This document shows, piece by piece, positions 1 to 12,900 of a DNA stretch of 64,000 nt (position 1 is the first letter of the stretch; each line of letters begins with the position of its first letter). The DNA comes from Fasciolopsis buskii (taxonomy: Eukaryota; Platyhelminthes; Trematoda; Plagiorchiida; Fasciolidae). The position numbers were made by a program, and so were the translations under genes. The notes under the pieces were generated by a model, which saw only the letters and a program-made list of their open reading frames with translations, searched no databases and was not told the origin of the DNA. The DNA is taken from positions 91,793-155,792 of the forward strand of contig LUCM01007278.1 in the NCBI GenBank assembly GCA_008360955.1. The letters run 5' to 3'.

Positions 1-1705
1 ACACTATTGAACAGTATCACGTGTATTCTTCCTGTGACCACTAAAATGGTTGTCCATCTCATCTTTCTACCTCATCAAGGCTTTATAAGTGGATTTTTGT
101 TCAAAAAAGTAGCCAGCTGCTCTTGGGATAGTCAATCAAATCCCCTTTTCCGTTGTGATCCGTAAGTGGTGCGTCAGCCTGACTGGCCAAATCGTTGGAG
201 TTTGTAGTCAAAAGACGGAGCTTCACCAAGAACGGTTACCTAATTTCTCTAAGAGATAAGTACATTTGTAACACCTCATTACACAACCTACCCACTGGTG
301 ATATTGAGGCTACCAAATGCCTTCAAGTCTGATGCTTTCATGTTTGTCTGGAAAACGTCACAAGATGTAGTCGACAGAATTTTACGACAAAATACAGGGA
401 GAAGTGGTTACCATAAACACGAACGAATATTCTCTCCATCATTTGTGTCGTGCACCAATTTCTTTATTTTGTAGTTTGATGAAAGAACACTAATTTAAAT
501 AAAAGTGAAAGCACTTTTATCCCTGCAATCTGTTTGTTCGTAAAACGAACGAGTAAGTCACATTCACGAGGGAGTCGAGGCCAGTTGAAGTCCGTCGATT
601 TGGAAACATGACCGGTGGTGAACGGATTCGAATCGGTAGAGTATGTACAAATTGCCAGTGTATTAACACTTAAGATAAAAGGGCCGTGTCCAAGAAAAGT
701 AGCAGATAATGTGAGACTGAAACGGAAAGAGAGACTACTAAAAATATGTAACAGAACAAACAAAACGGAGGTTGACTTAGAACAAACGACAGTCCTGTTA
801 GTTAGTTCGTGACAGAATGATTTGTCCCTTCGTTTTCTCCGGCGATTTGGGATGCGGGATGCTCAATTCACGTCCCTGTTACCTTCCGCCTCCAAAATTT
901 CAAAGTGGGTACCATCAAAGAAATGTGTTGTACAAAGGGACCTTTATGTGTAGTACAAATACATGAACTTCAAGGTGAAATGTGACAGTGATGATCGCTT
1001 GACCACTTCTTGGCTTCTGGACATGGCGGCTTAAGTTGTTCTTCCACCGGTATTTCAAAAATTAGAAATATGAACAGAAAGATCCGGAAAGACAAGGTCT
1101 TTCCGAAACGTCTCTTATTTTTAATTTGAATATCAATAGAAAATTGTAAGGGTGAATTAGCTAACGAATGTGGCAATCCTTTTAGCCCTTATTGGTTGCA
1201 TCTAACAAATACATCCCAAGTTGACGATATTTTAACCATGGCTGCAGATTTACTGGTTCCATTTTGGTTTTAAGGCATGTTCTACAGTACTTTGACTGAA
1301 ATCTGACTAACGTTCAAACGTTACATAAAAACTGATATATAATATGCGCATAAACTTCTCGGGATTTTGTAAGACAGCAATAGGATATTTTTTATTGCAT
1401 TTTCAATGACCGTACACAAAACTTTATAAGGTTCGCGATTCCTGAACGAAGGGTTGCTATCAGTTGCAATAATCTGCAAAATGAACCAAACAGCAATCCT
1501 TTTTTGCATAGAAATGGCGCCAAAATGAGGAACTAATATACGTGGCAACTGGAAAACAATAATCAACCTATTATGGGACAAGTAAAATTGATTTTACAAC
1601 CGAACACCTAGAACCAGTCCCTAGGTTGCTGCAAATCAAAATCTACAAGACTACAATTGTTCCTGGTATCTGTTTCTATCGATCCGATTTTTTCTTTCCC
1701 ACAGG
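1..1705. other. No supported gene
   Basis: AT-rich DNA with only short, unrecognised open frames on both strands. There is no repeat or RNA gene I can identify. Confidence 0.5.
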
Positions 1706-1841
1706 TGCACTGATTAATCAGCCGACAGCGGAACACTTCGGCGACAGTATTAACAATGTCTGGTTTGAAAACAACCGTAAACACTTAGATGGAGTACAAA
1801 TTTTATGCATCATCCGTGCTTTCGATCAGTTACGTCTGTAG
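1706..1841 (+). other. Possible exon after a strong acceptor
   Basis: A long pyrimidine tract ending TTTCTTTCCCACAG precedes a frame reading GDSINNVWFENNRKHLDG that continues to a TAG at 1839-1841. A donor-like CC|GTAAAC lies within it and would make a small phase 1-1 exon. The acceptor is the main evidence. The product is not recognised. Confidence 0.22.
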
Positions 1842-4800
1842 CATCAAAGCATGGGTTCTGACAGGTACTCTAAGGGTAATGTGTTTCATATGAGGCAGTC
1901 TGTTGCTCGATTTGTGTGCTTTTTTTGGGTGCGGTGTGAGAGAACCGAAATGAGAGGACCACCTGGTAATGACGGTCTACCAACTTTTGACAACAAACGT
2001 CTGAAGTGGTGTAAGAATCTCACCTCCTTTTGAGAATGTTACCCTTTAAACAGTGAGAAGCCTTGGTCAGCACACTTTTGTGAAATAGTGAACCTCAGAA
2101 TGACAGATTGTTCCATTGTTTCCGCTTGCTACTTGTGGAATATGCAGTTCCGTTTACTAGGACAACGCGCCGCTTGTTCAACCTAGACGAAATTCTCTTC
2201 GTCGACTGTAAGTTTCGCAAAGTTTGCGCAACGTATTCGCTTTCGGCGAAATCGTCGGTGGAGTTCCGAAAGTAATCGCTCGGATCAACTTGGCTGAGTG
2301 GAAATTCTTCGAACTGACAGTGTCATATTGTTGGTTGGCGACCATCTGACTATGCTGAACCAAAACTGTCTGGATTTACCATGCGGGTTTTTTCAGGCTG
2401 GTTTCATTGTGTAATGAATGGGATGGGGAGGGATTTTATTGCACAAATGTTATTTATGTGATTCTCGGCAGCAGAATTGATAGCGGCACGCACACTTGCA
2501 GAACGGTTATACTTCCTCCGCTAGGTGGTAGTGAATTGCGGAAAAATTAAACAAAAAAATAGTTTGTTTATTTCTTCACTACCGCTAATGCGAATGATTT
2601 ACGCGATTAATACCGCACACAAACATAAGAACTCGGGCGAAACTAAAGAAGAGGCAAGGGAAGTTGTAATGCGTGAAATCAACTAAAAAGTACAATTTCA
2701 CTGTCGCACGCATAACCTAGAGGGAAGTATTCGAGTATTACGAACCATGCAATCACTTTTACTGTTTGTATAAACCAGCAAAGGTCTGCTTACTACTGTC
2801 TCTCTCTCTCTCACACACACACACCGACCATCACAAATATATCACAATAAATTCGACAGCGAAAATGTCATCCGTTGCATCATAATCATTGTGAATTGGT
2901 TCGTTGCTCATCGTGCATTTTGGGGTTTATAATCTATGCACTTTACTTCCAATGGCTAATCTGTGATCATAGTATTGTTAAAAAAGGAATACCGCTTGCG
3001 ACTAAAGAAGCAATTGTGTGCATTTCTGAACTGTGTTCTAGTGATATATATGTCTACTGCGCTAAAGTTTGCGGAGAAAAGCGAGGTTATGACAGTCGCA
3101 ACTGATTCGTAAAGTGTAGAAACGGACGTAGGTATTAGCACCATTTTCAACGACACTCATCGTCCGCTCGCATTCCCAAGCAACAATTCCTTCCGGATTC
3201 CTGCCCACAGACCATAAAGGTCCGACTGCGAACTGCTAGTTACTTCAATGGTACCGTTCCCTTATGGCATCGATTACGGTCACGGGTGCGTCGAACTTCG
3301 GCGCGTGAAATCGGCTCATCAAATGGTGATACGTAGGCATATGACGAAGTTTGCATCTCTGCATGGATTCTCTCGGACACTTACATAATTGTTTGCTCAA
3401 GTGGGATTTGCTTTGTTTACTCATGGCCCTTTTGAGCTGATATCGTTAGAAACTTCCTCTTTGACAGCTCAATGAACAAAACATCCGTCAAATCTCTTCC
3501 ACATTTCATTTTGAGCAATTAGACTTTTGTGACCTTGGTTGTAACGGGCTGTGGTCAACGCAAGGAAATTAAAAACTTGAAAAAATGTGCACGTATCATA
3601 TCACTGATGAATAAAGCATAATTGATTCTAACACATTATGTTCACAAATGCTAACTGGCCTGCTGGTCACATGAGTTACTCGCTTGATCACTATGCCACC
3701 TGTAATTTTGCCGCTGTGAACTTTTCCAAGAGATATTCCCGCATAAACAGAAAATCCCATGACCCCCAGGGTTTGCCTTTAATTGTCAGCAATAAGCAAT
3801 AATTAAATAAAAGTGACTATCGATCTCCAAGGTTATCGAGTGCATTCCATTAATAGCTTATGGTATTCTGTTGTTGCTAAACCAAAGAACAAATAAGGAT
3901 TGTGTTTTTGGATGCCCTATTGTAAAGGATGACAGTCAGGCAGTGACCATTGCAAATGCTTGCACAGTCTTTCTTGCACAGGCCAATTCCCCGCAAAATC
4001 ATTTTGCCGTAACTGCCCTGCATTCGAGAATTTTCCGCCTGGTGTTAGCAAAAGTAACTACTTTGATACGTTCCAGATTACTTGCTATGGCAAAATGTTT
4101 ATTTCGGGACAACCCACAATAAATAACGGAGGTTAATTCCGGCATATTTGTTAACCTGTATGTAAATTTCTACAGTAGGGTTGACTTTCGCAGATCTCCA
4201 GCTAAGAAAAAGTTGCACTTGGCCCTAAAGAAACGGTGGGGATAATGAGACTGGGAAAAATATGACTTTAAAAGTTTCGAAAGGTTATTCGTGACGGTAA
4301 ACTGAAGCACCCCATTATTGGAGACAATTTATTTTGCACATCTGTAGCTCCGGTGGTCTATCAAAGAGGGTCTGGGGTTTTGGTGATGCACTCGCTAAGG
4401 GAAACACGAACAATCGCTGAACTTCCCGTGTCTGGCACACGAGATAGGGCTCGGGGCCGACCGATTCAAGCCACAACGCCATTTCTACCTACCGGACAAA
4501 CAAATTAAAATCTACACGTTTGTGGCAGATGTTTAACCGGACAACATTTAAAATGTAGTCATTTAAGTTGCTAATTATTTTTTTGGGGGAATTGGGAAAG
4601 AGATTTTCTGTTGTCGTGAACTGCATCAATCTTCACTCGCCAAGCTCAAAGTGTGTATGTTAACCAAACGAAACCGAGAAAATAATCCGACTCACGATGG
4701 GCGGTACAGAATCGCGCGTTCTGGCTAGCATTTAATCACAGCGGTGGCAAAGTGTGACAAGTGTTTCGGTACTCATTGCTGGTTTTCGGTGATTCGTAAG

Positions 4801-5435
4801 CTAATGTTTTCGTTGATAGGAGTTGTAAATTTTTGTTTTTGGATAGACATGAAAATCTTTGCTTGAAATTTTGCATCAGGCAGTCTGGTGAATCACGGCC
4901 GAATTCCGAACTGGAGGTTTAATCCCAAAGCTTGCTTTTGTGCGTGTGTATGTATGTGACGAAAAGAACCATAACGGGAGTTTTCTGCTTTGCGCGTATC
5001 TCAAAGATATCCTGCTAATTAGGTCACTCAGTTAGTACTGATGAATAAATTGCCATGGACGCTTTTTTGGATGTAATTAACGAACGTCATTAGTGATATT
5101 CGACAAATCTGATCACAGTGTTTGGTATAACTGCCCCTGTCATTCATTCATGCACACAACTTGAGTAGTCATTGTGAGAAATGATGGTGATAAAACAAAC
5201 TTTTCTTCCATGCGGTAATTCTCATAAAGCTGGCTGCCCCGCCTCTTCCCCCCTCTACTATAGTCAAAATATCCTTGTCCTCCGCGAACACATGGCCATT
5301 GATTTCATCCCAGTTTTTTCTCATCTAATATGGAAAAAGTTACTAAAATCACCCGTGTTGTAGTAGGTTGAATGAACAGCCTGTTACAATTTTTTATATG
5401 GATGGTAATTCGGAAGTTCATCGAAGTAGTGAATT
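1842..5435. other. No supported gene
   Basis: Holds the compound microsatellite at 2.8 kb and otherwise only short open frames. A minus-strand frame at 2178-2363 (contains FGTPPTISPKANTLRKL) has a slightly gene-like composition but no recognised family. Confidence 0.45.
2799..2824. repeat. Compound (TC)n(AC)n microsatellite
   Basis: A run of about six TC units passes directly into about seven AC units. It is a simple repeat with no associated gene. Confidence 0.95.
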
Positions 5436-5585
5436 TTATAATGTTAATAGCACAGCGTTGTTGGTAGGTGTGATGCGCCAACGTCTCGACTATAGTGGGT
5501 AGTCTTTGTAAAACTTGCCTTGAGAACTACCGCCTACGGTAGTCGAATCGTTGGCGCATTACATCTACCAACATTAACATTATAT
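5436..5585. mobile_element. Foldback (hairpin) element, MITE-like
   Basis: Two arms of about 60 bases are inverted copies of each other around a loop near 5503-5526. Outer arms: ATAATGTTAAT at 5438-5448 pairs with ATTAACATTAT at 5572-5582. Inner arms: a 24-base block at 5459-5482 containing ATGCGCCAACG matches its inverted partner at 5548-5571 at 22 of 24 positions. The left arm carries about 11 extra bases. Such long, imperfect inverted repeats with a small loop are typical of non-autonomous foldback DNA elements. A long structured RNA is less likely. The right end abuts a dispersed repeat. Confidence 0.75.
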
Positions 5586-5655
5586 CATTCACAATAAAAA
5601 CCAATACATGGCGCATCGACTTTTCGATACACTCCTTACGCCATTTGGTCCTGAT
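5576..5655 (+). repeat. Dispersed repeat, copy 1
   Basis: This block contains TATATCATTCACAATAAAA and CATGGCGCATCGAC. It matches the minus strand at 54554-54630 with roughly 85 percent identity by eye over about 76 bases. It follows directly on the right arm of the foldback element, so both may belong to one longer transposable element. Confidence 0.75.
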
Positions 5656-5861
5656 GTTCACAAACTCGTTGATCTAAGTAGGTTCATCATTTCAAAAGAA
5701 CGTTCTTGTGTAATCCAAAATATTTTTATTCGTTGAAACAAAATGAAAATGGATTACGAAGTACCAAGATTCACAGTGCTGAGGATGAGAATATACGCAT
5801 TATTGATGCAATGAGGAATTTCAACCGTGACATCGTGTTATCCAGTGCACGCCCGGATCAC

Positions 5862-6027
5862 CAACACAGGTAGCCATGGTCAAAATCAAATCGTCCGGGC
5901 TCCACATTCCGGTATAGATTTTGACCACATTATCTGCATCAAAAATCGCGTTATTATTGGCAAAATGACCAAAACGTATTCTCACAGACCGTGTGTTTCC
6001 GCCTGATGACAAATTAAAACTGAGAAC
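5862..6027 (-). other. Possible internal exon, family not recognised
   Basis: On the minus strand an acceptor (TGGTTCTACAG) and a donor (TGTTG|GTGATC) bound 55 codons plus one base. The frame reads VRIRFGHFANNNAIFDADN, then KIYTGMWSPDDLILTMATCV. The mix of aromatic and polar residues looks protein-like. I cannot assign a family, and no neighbouring exon in matching phase is clear. It lies about 200 bases from the repeat at 5.58-5.66 kb, so a repeat origin is possible. Confidence 0.3.
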
Positions 6028-7323
6028 CTGTAGAACCAGTAGCTGGTACCTACGCGCTTTGACTAGGTCACCCATTTCCCGCCCTCAGCTCTCCAAGATG
6101 ACTGTTGGTTAGAAACTCAAAAATCCAGAACGCGTAGACTTTTGCGTGCTCTACAGTATTCCATAAAGTTGATTATGGATATCAGTAGAAGAAGGACGTT
6201 ATTTCGGTGATTTTCATGTACAAATCTATTCCATGCTGCTGTTTGAGGATGGCTATTTGTGGTTTTAAAGCCACGGTAACAGCACAGTCTCGTCCATAGA
6301 ATTTGAGTTTCCTCCTTTTCAATTCTTAACGAAATTATACGATTCTGTCATCTGTGAAGAAATTGCGCATTCTTCGTAGCTCATTCTGGTATCCTCGCAT
6401 CCAACTGAGATTATTAAATCTCAATTTTGAAACTTAACCTTAAGGTATCCCATGGAGAGGCTGATATTCTGTTTTCACAAGAAAACAAACCGTATTTTCA
6501 ACTTGGAAAATTCAAGCATTGCATCATTCACCGGATATGTGGGAGTTTTCAGTCCAACCATTCTCTGAACTGTTAAACTTTATATTCACATTCTTTTGAA
6601 CGAAACTCTCCCCTGTATAGAACGCGGAAACGGCCACCGGTTCAGTTGCATGCCTAAAGATGACTGGCACGGAAAACCGTGATCCACATGATTTGTGCAA
6701 ATAAAGAGTTTCTAGAGCTAGCTAGTAGCTTTTCTGAATATCTTTGACTATCTTTAGTTTACTAGAAAATGATGAATTTAATGAGTTCAAAGTTGGATGA
6801 ATGCTCTATAAGAGAAACTTAAATGATCCGAAAATCACATTGATTTTTTTGACAGCCTAGCCGAAAAATGTCGGCAAGGGCCCAAAACCTGGTAGAGTAA
6901 AATACGGGGAAAGAATGACGCGTTTGGTAAGCTGAGGCAACGCGGAGTGGTATTCGAGACGAGGTGTATTTAATGGTAAGTACATGTTTCTTGTAAAAAC
7001 TCGGCGGTTGTGTAGTGACGAGGTAGCGCTTTGGTTCATAATCGACCCAAGGTAATTTACTGAATGTGATGAGTTAACTTCGCACGAGTAACGGGAACAA
7101 ATGCGCGAAAATGATTAAAACCAGAGTATTTCCCGTCCATTGGGGGACAGAACAGAATGTCATCATAATTCCGGGGAATCACAATTACTCTGTAGAAAGT
7201 TCTGTGATGCCATTTTGCGATATTTCAAAAGAAACGGTATTGTCAGAGGTTCGCGTGAAATATTGGTGGACGGAAAACAGAAAAACTGGTAAGACGGCAT
7301 CTTGAAGGACACCAAGAATATAC

Positions 7324-7454
7324 GTAGCAGACTGAGAGCTGGTGTTGCTTTATCGGGGAACGGATGATTGTTCTCGAAATAATCATGCACCGGGGAAATC
7401 AGGTATGGCGAATCACTTGGGTAGAATGAAAAATTGAGCCGCTCTACCTCTTCG
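7324..7454 (-). other. Possible internal exon, family not recognised
   Basis: The minus-strand frame lies between an acceptor (TTGTATGTGTAG) and a donor (TAC|GTATAT), entering with one base and leaving in phase 1. It contains SFYPSDSPYLISPVHDYFEN. It might belong with the possible exon at 5.86-6.03 kb, but their phases do not join directly. No domain recognised. Confidence 0.25.
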
Positions 7455-9844
7455 CTACACATACAAGCATCACTGTGGTAAAGACATTACATCTTAGCTG
7501 CTTTGTTCTTTTAGTCAATCGACAAGAGTACATAGTGTGTTACGATCACGAAGAAATCAAGTGTGACCCGTCAGGACCAACATGAAAGCTGGTGATGAAT
7601 AGTTTCACGAGGCAATGCTGCATATTAAAGAAACCTTCTTCTTCTTAAGCCTTCAAGGCTACAGAAGTGTAAATAATGCCACGGAATTTGAAAGAATTTT
7701 TCCCACTGATAGCCGCAATGTTTGGTGATCTCTATCGGCCAAAAATTTTATTTTGCATCAGCTACTGATTAAGTGACGCCCAACGAATACTGAATAATGG
7801 CGGGACACTCCGTGATGATCAAGATGTTATGATCATCAGGCTTTGAGGAATCACTTTGGCACAGAAAAGCCATCTACTGTTAACACACCCTTAGAAATAA
7901 AATAGAAGCACACGAACAGTCAATGGATTTCGTAAAAATGTGATCCCTTTTTCATTTGGAATGACAAATTTGGAGTTCTGATACTATAAGCTAAACATTT
8001 GTGTCTGAATGAACTACCGCACGAGAATTTCATTGGCCAGAAGGTCTGTCTGTTGCATCAAACTCCCGAACGTTGCGTATGTGAACTTTATTCACTTGAA
8101 ATAGCTTTATCATGATAGATGTCGGTAACTTCCAAGTAGTTGTGTACTTCATGTTTAAAAGCTTAATTTTCTCGACAAGTAGTTCGGTCACGGTGAGGCA
8201 GATGATAAACTAACGGAGCGAGAGTGAAGAATCTCGGTAATGGTAGAATATTAGTTAAGATAACTGATTAAATGACCTCGTGGTGCTGAGAAATCAGCTT
8301 CGAGAAATGATAAATAGCCAGTCTGCCTAAGTATTTCAAACTGCAAAGAAAATTCGCCTTTCGCAAACTTTGCGACCGCGGTACTGGGCGAAATGTCAGT
8401 GGCAGGTATGGCTATAAACTTTAGGCAAAACCTGATTGCAGCTTTTGATCAGTTGAACGGAGATAGGGCCGACTGGACTGCAAAAAACGTCCCTTTGAAA
8501 AAAATTAAAATCCTAGGATGAACCTATGCCAGTTGGGAAATTATCACAGCGTACCAGGTCGAAATATTAGAAAGGGTCAACGCTAAATCGAATGTAATCA
8601 CCGGCAATTGTGCCCAAAGAACTGCCGGTGTGACTTATCAAAGCTGTTTAGGTAAAATAAACAAATTTGTGGCAACCCTCAGTAGGACGTTGAATGAAAT
8701 ATAAACATTCACCAGCATGAACGAGTGAAAATAGATTAGATGTTCTGCTTTGTGGTCAATAGTGGGGAGTTATCACACGCACTTGAACAAGTGAAAAGTG
8801 TTAAGACTTTAATGACAATACCGAAAGCTGGTTTATGTAAAGGATGACACCACAGTCTCGGTTTCGTTGTCAACGGGCTGACTAAAAACGAGATACCGAG
8901 TAAGCTTACTGGGCTGAACCATTTTATCACTATCGAAGCTCTGCCTTTACCAGTAAGACAAAGCCCAGCTGAGGAGATCGATTAAATGTAACGACGTTTG
9001 ATTTTTTACCAAGAAGTTACTTCATAATAAATAAATGTCGTTGTTAACCAACAATACTGTCGGCATTTTGTCCACGGGTCTTTCATGCGGTGCACGTGGT
9101 GCTTCCTCAGTTGACCTCTAGAACTTTGCCGAGTCCTGTTCGGCTTGCTCCATATGTTACATTTCCGAAAGGAACAGTCAGATAAAGTTAATCTACTAGG
9201 TGATTTCAGCAGTTCACGCATGCGTAAGTCACTCGTTTCATTTTCGCTTACCATATAGGTGCGATGGAGGTGGAATGGATTGTCACACAAGTCGCTAACA
9301 AACGTTCACTGGTAAAAACTTACACAGGTTCGGTGGACATGTAAACGTGTTCTGGGGAATCACATTCCAGTCTCCTGGTAATCTGTCGCGATAGTTCTGT
9401 TAACAGCTGGCTCTCTTACTCGCACCAAACCTGCTTGGAAATTTTACAAATAACCTCTGTCCATCTGGGAGCATATATCAACAATTCCGAAGTAATTATT
9501 GTGTTTGAACAGAAGACCGATTTCAGTACTGACTGGTTCATCCGCCAGTTTATCAAATTTCCTCTCTTTCAAGTTCTACCGGTTTCACGAGGATTCTGGA
9601 AATAATGTGCGTGTGCGATATTCTTGCACCATTTATTTACGTGGATAAAGCAACAGATACAGCCCGTCTAAAACACTGATTCTCGGATACATTTTTCCAA
9701 CTGACTGAAACGTAGCAAAAGTTTGTCGACAGCAGACATGGTGAGTGCAGATAAGTCGTTTGAAAAACCAAGTACAATTTACTTTTATGGATATTACAAT
9801 TTCGAAGTCGCGCAATGTCACGAGTATACACGCCGAGTTTAAGG
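7455..9844. other. No supported gene
   Basis: Short open frames only. A donor-like ATG|GTAAGC on the minus strand near 9.25 kb has no convincing exon attached. Confidence 0.45.
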
Positions 9845-9988
9845 ATGTCAAACAAACTCTGTCATCTGGTCAGATCTCTGGGTCAGTTAAAACACGCGAC
9901 GTCCGCGTTTACCGAGGTGCCGCGAATCACTGGCGGACCTGTCGTTGAGGTGTACATCCCGCGAAAAGCGCCCATTTCTCTCGGATAA
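9845..9988 (+). other. Short open frame with protein-like composition
   Basis: An ATG-led plus-strand frame of 47 codons contains TEVPRITGGPVVEVYIPRKA and ends in TAA. The region is more GC-rich than its surroundings. It could be a small exon or a fragment of an old repeat. There is no homology I can name. Confidence 0.18.
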
Positions 9989-12900
9989 TAGTACAATGTT
10001 AAACAGATGCAGTCATCCGTTCCTTGGAGCAGCCGCAAAGTTAAAATGATACGCAAAATAACACAGAACAGGGAGCAAATTAGTATCTGCGGAGCTCAGA
10101 AGAGTAGAAACATTCCTCTTGTGGGAGTTATATCATTACAAATATCAAAATGCTTCGCAGAAAATTTTAAAATGTACGGTGTGAGTCTTCACAACTTCAA
10201 AATAAACCTGGTCCTAAATATCTAGACCTGAGTTGTTTCTGCCAGAAACGCGGCCAGGAGCGGGCGATACGTATTAGTGCAAAAGTGTCAAACTATTTTC
10301 AGTCTAAAACAGCCGACTGGTAGTTTCGTTGAGACAGAACAAATTTTATACTATTCACCGTTGATGTTCTCTTAGTTCAAATTGGAAGCCAAGTTGCACA
10401 TGCTAGTTGACCGTGCCTGTATAATTTGTAAATATCCGGGAGTCAGAATATGGTTGAAGTTAGAACACGACGGATTCTGCTTGGCTACGTTTGTGTATTA
10501 CTCTAGAAATAACCTTAAATAGACATGCATGAAATAGTCTGTGCTGAGGATGTCTTTTCTTCGCCTGCTGAGATCTTCACAAAAAATGTTAAGGCGATGC
10601 CTGGCTTCCTATATCACCTTGATTGACCATTTACAGTTGTCTTCCTGGAACTGGTCGAATTCTGGTCACAAAAAGACCTCGAGGTTTCCGGAACTAAGAG
10701 GCGCCATGGAAACCGGGTCATACGATGGAAGGATGTAAATGCCACTCATGACAAGGTTTTCACTGGTCTACTAGTCTTCGGTTATTACTGGGATAAAAAT
10801 TCACGCAGCAGTCCGCTGTTTCAAAACGAAGGCTTTTTAAACAAACTCTTTTGGCCCAGACAGATAGCAAAATTTCCCTGGGAGCGCACGATCGCATGCG
10901 CGACTTATTAACCAGAAAAACCGTACGTTCGGAACTTGTCCTGTTTCTAAGGGTTACTCTTGTCAGAACGACGACAAACTTCTGATGAATCATCCTTTGA
11001 TTCTCAAATTGGCTTGCTATTGTTTCACGATCCTAGTGATTCAGATCAGTCCCTAGCAGACAAATCACTGTCGGTAGGTGAATCGGGAAAATGGAGTAGC
11101 ATGTAACAACTGGGATTTGTACTCTATATGTCTTTGTTCACATCAGTAACAATGACGAATGTCAACTTGCAACTTCACTCTGCAACAAAAGCATATCAAA
11201 TTGTTGATTTAGTCTTATTCTTTAGACGTCTCGCCGACCACATTATTTTCTCACCATAATTCCGACTGAAAGAACATCAGCCTCACACAAGCTAGTTTAC
11301 ATTTGAAACAAGCGCTAACAGTTCTCTCGCTATGGCTTGCCCGGACTAATCGGATGTAAGGAATACTAATGTCTGTATAGTTTGCTTTTAGCCAAGAAGA
11401 CGTTCTATGTTTACCGATTTACTTGATACGAACCACTATGCAGGTCATACGTCTTTACGCTTCCATCATGCAAGTGTTCTTCGCAGTGGAACATATCGAA
11501 AGATTTTTTTACACGTCTCCAGTACATTTCCTTGGCGCTTCTAAGTGTGCGTAAAAATAAAATAAAAGGAAACCCGGAACATTGCAGTGTTGCTTGTTCA
11601 CATGTGGTTGGCGTAATTCAGTATGACATATTAACTTGTTGTGGAAGCATGGCTCAGTGGATTGCTGGAATAGTATACCGCTGTTTTCTTGATAAAAATA
11701 TGTTTTCACCATTCGTAGTTTCTATTGTCCCCAAACGGCTAGTGTAATTTCATGGGTTTTGCATGTCCAGTCCCAAATAATTAGTCCAAATTTCTGTTAT
11801 TTCATCACTATTTCAACTTGGTGATTTGAAATAAATCAGCGCTTATTAGTACAGATTCACGTTGCAAGAACCGATTTCGTTCGACGTCAATCAGTGGACG
11901 GCATTGATGACAAACTTGTACCAACAAGATATAATCTGCTTTACACAACACCAGCAACCTGATCCATATTGTCTCAGTTAACCCAAAGCAATCGGGACTA
12001 CGCAAGTGCCTACCAGCCAAATAGTGGCCTTATCCATATGGTACCTCCTTGTAGCGTGTCAGTCTTCTTGGTGCTTTCCCTAGGGAATATCATCATTTCA
12101 GCGAATGCCTAGTGAGTCAATCCGACTAGACAGTTCGAAACTGACTTTTTAACCACTGTGCTTAGTCAGAAGTTGGTTTCACTTAGCACATTTACTCTCG
12201 CCAGCTTCGAAACAAGCTATCACAGCAGATGAGACACTACAAACAATCCTATGTATGTCCTAATCTACTAGGTAACCTTGCCTTGGGGCATAGAAATGAC
12301 TTGGAACGGCATGAGTAACCACATCACAAATTTGTATAAGCAAACGAACACGTGTCAACCACATGTACACCATCGATACTTTAAGTTAACCAAAAAGGGT
12401 CGTAAATGTCAGTCATAAGTTAGAAAACTCCACTGACTTTGGGCCGAAAAAGTCATCCTTCGTAGTGCCTGTACCATTCTTGCGACATTCTGCGATTTTG
12501 GTTTGACAAGAAAACTGCTGGACGGTTTTGGGCAAGGATGGCCATTTTTTCATTCGTAAAATCATTTTGGTTCACAAAGTTTACGAGTCACGAAATCCCT
12601 GTCGATCAACCGGTTGAATGTACCGCGTGTCATCTAGGAAGTGGGAAAATGGCCTAGAACTTCTAGCAATTTCATATCTGTTATTTAACTATCCGATACC
12701 CTACATTACGAAGTCGGTTTAAAAAAATGTTCACCGTGTTGATGATTACTTAGCACCACAAATTACAATGCCCAGTCCAGTTTATGTGTCCATATGTTGC
12801 TGTAGGTCGGATTGTCAACCAATGAAATTTGCCTGAGGATGTCTTTTCCCATCTGAATATGAAGTCTGTGATTGGACAAGACATATATTGCCCAAACACA

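Noticed and set aside
1951..1980. A collagen-like motif (RGPPGNDGLP) on the plus strand
   Set aside because: A single Gly-X-Y stretch of about three triplets with no continuation on either side or nearby; chance.
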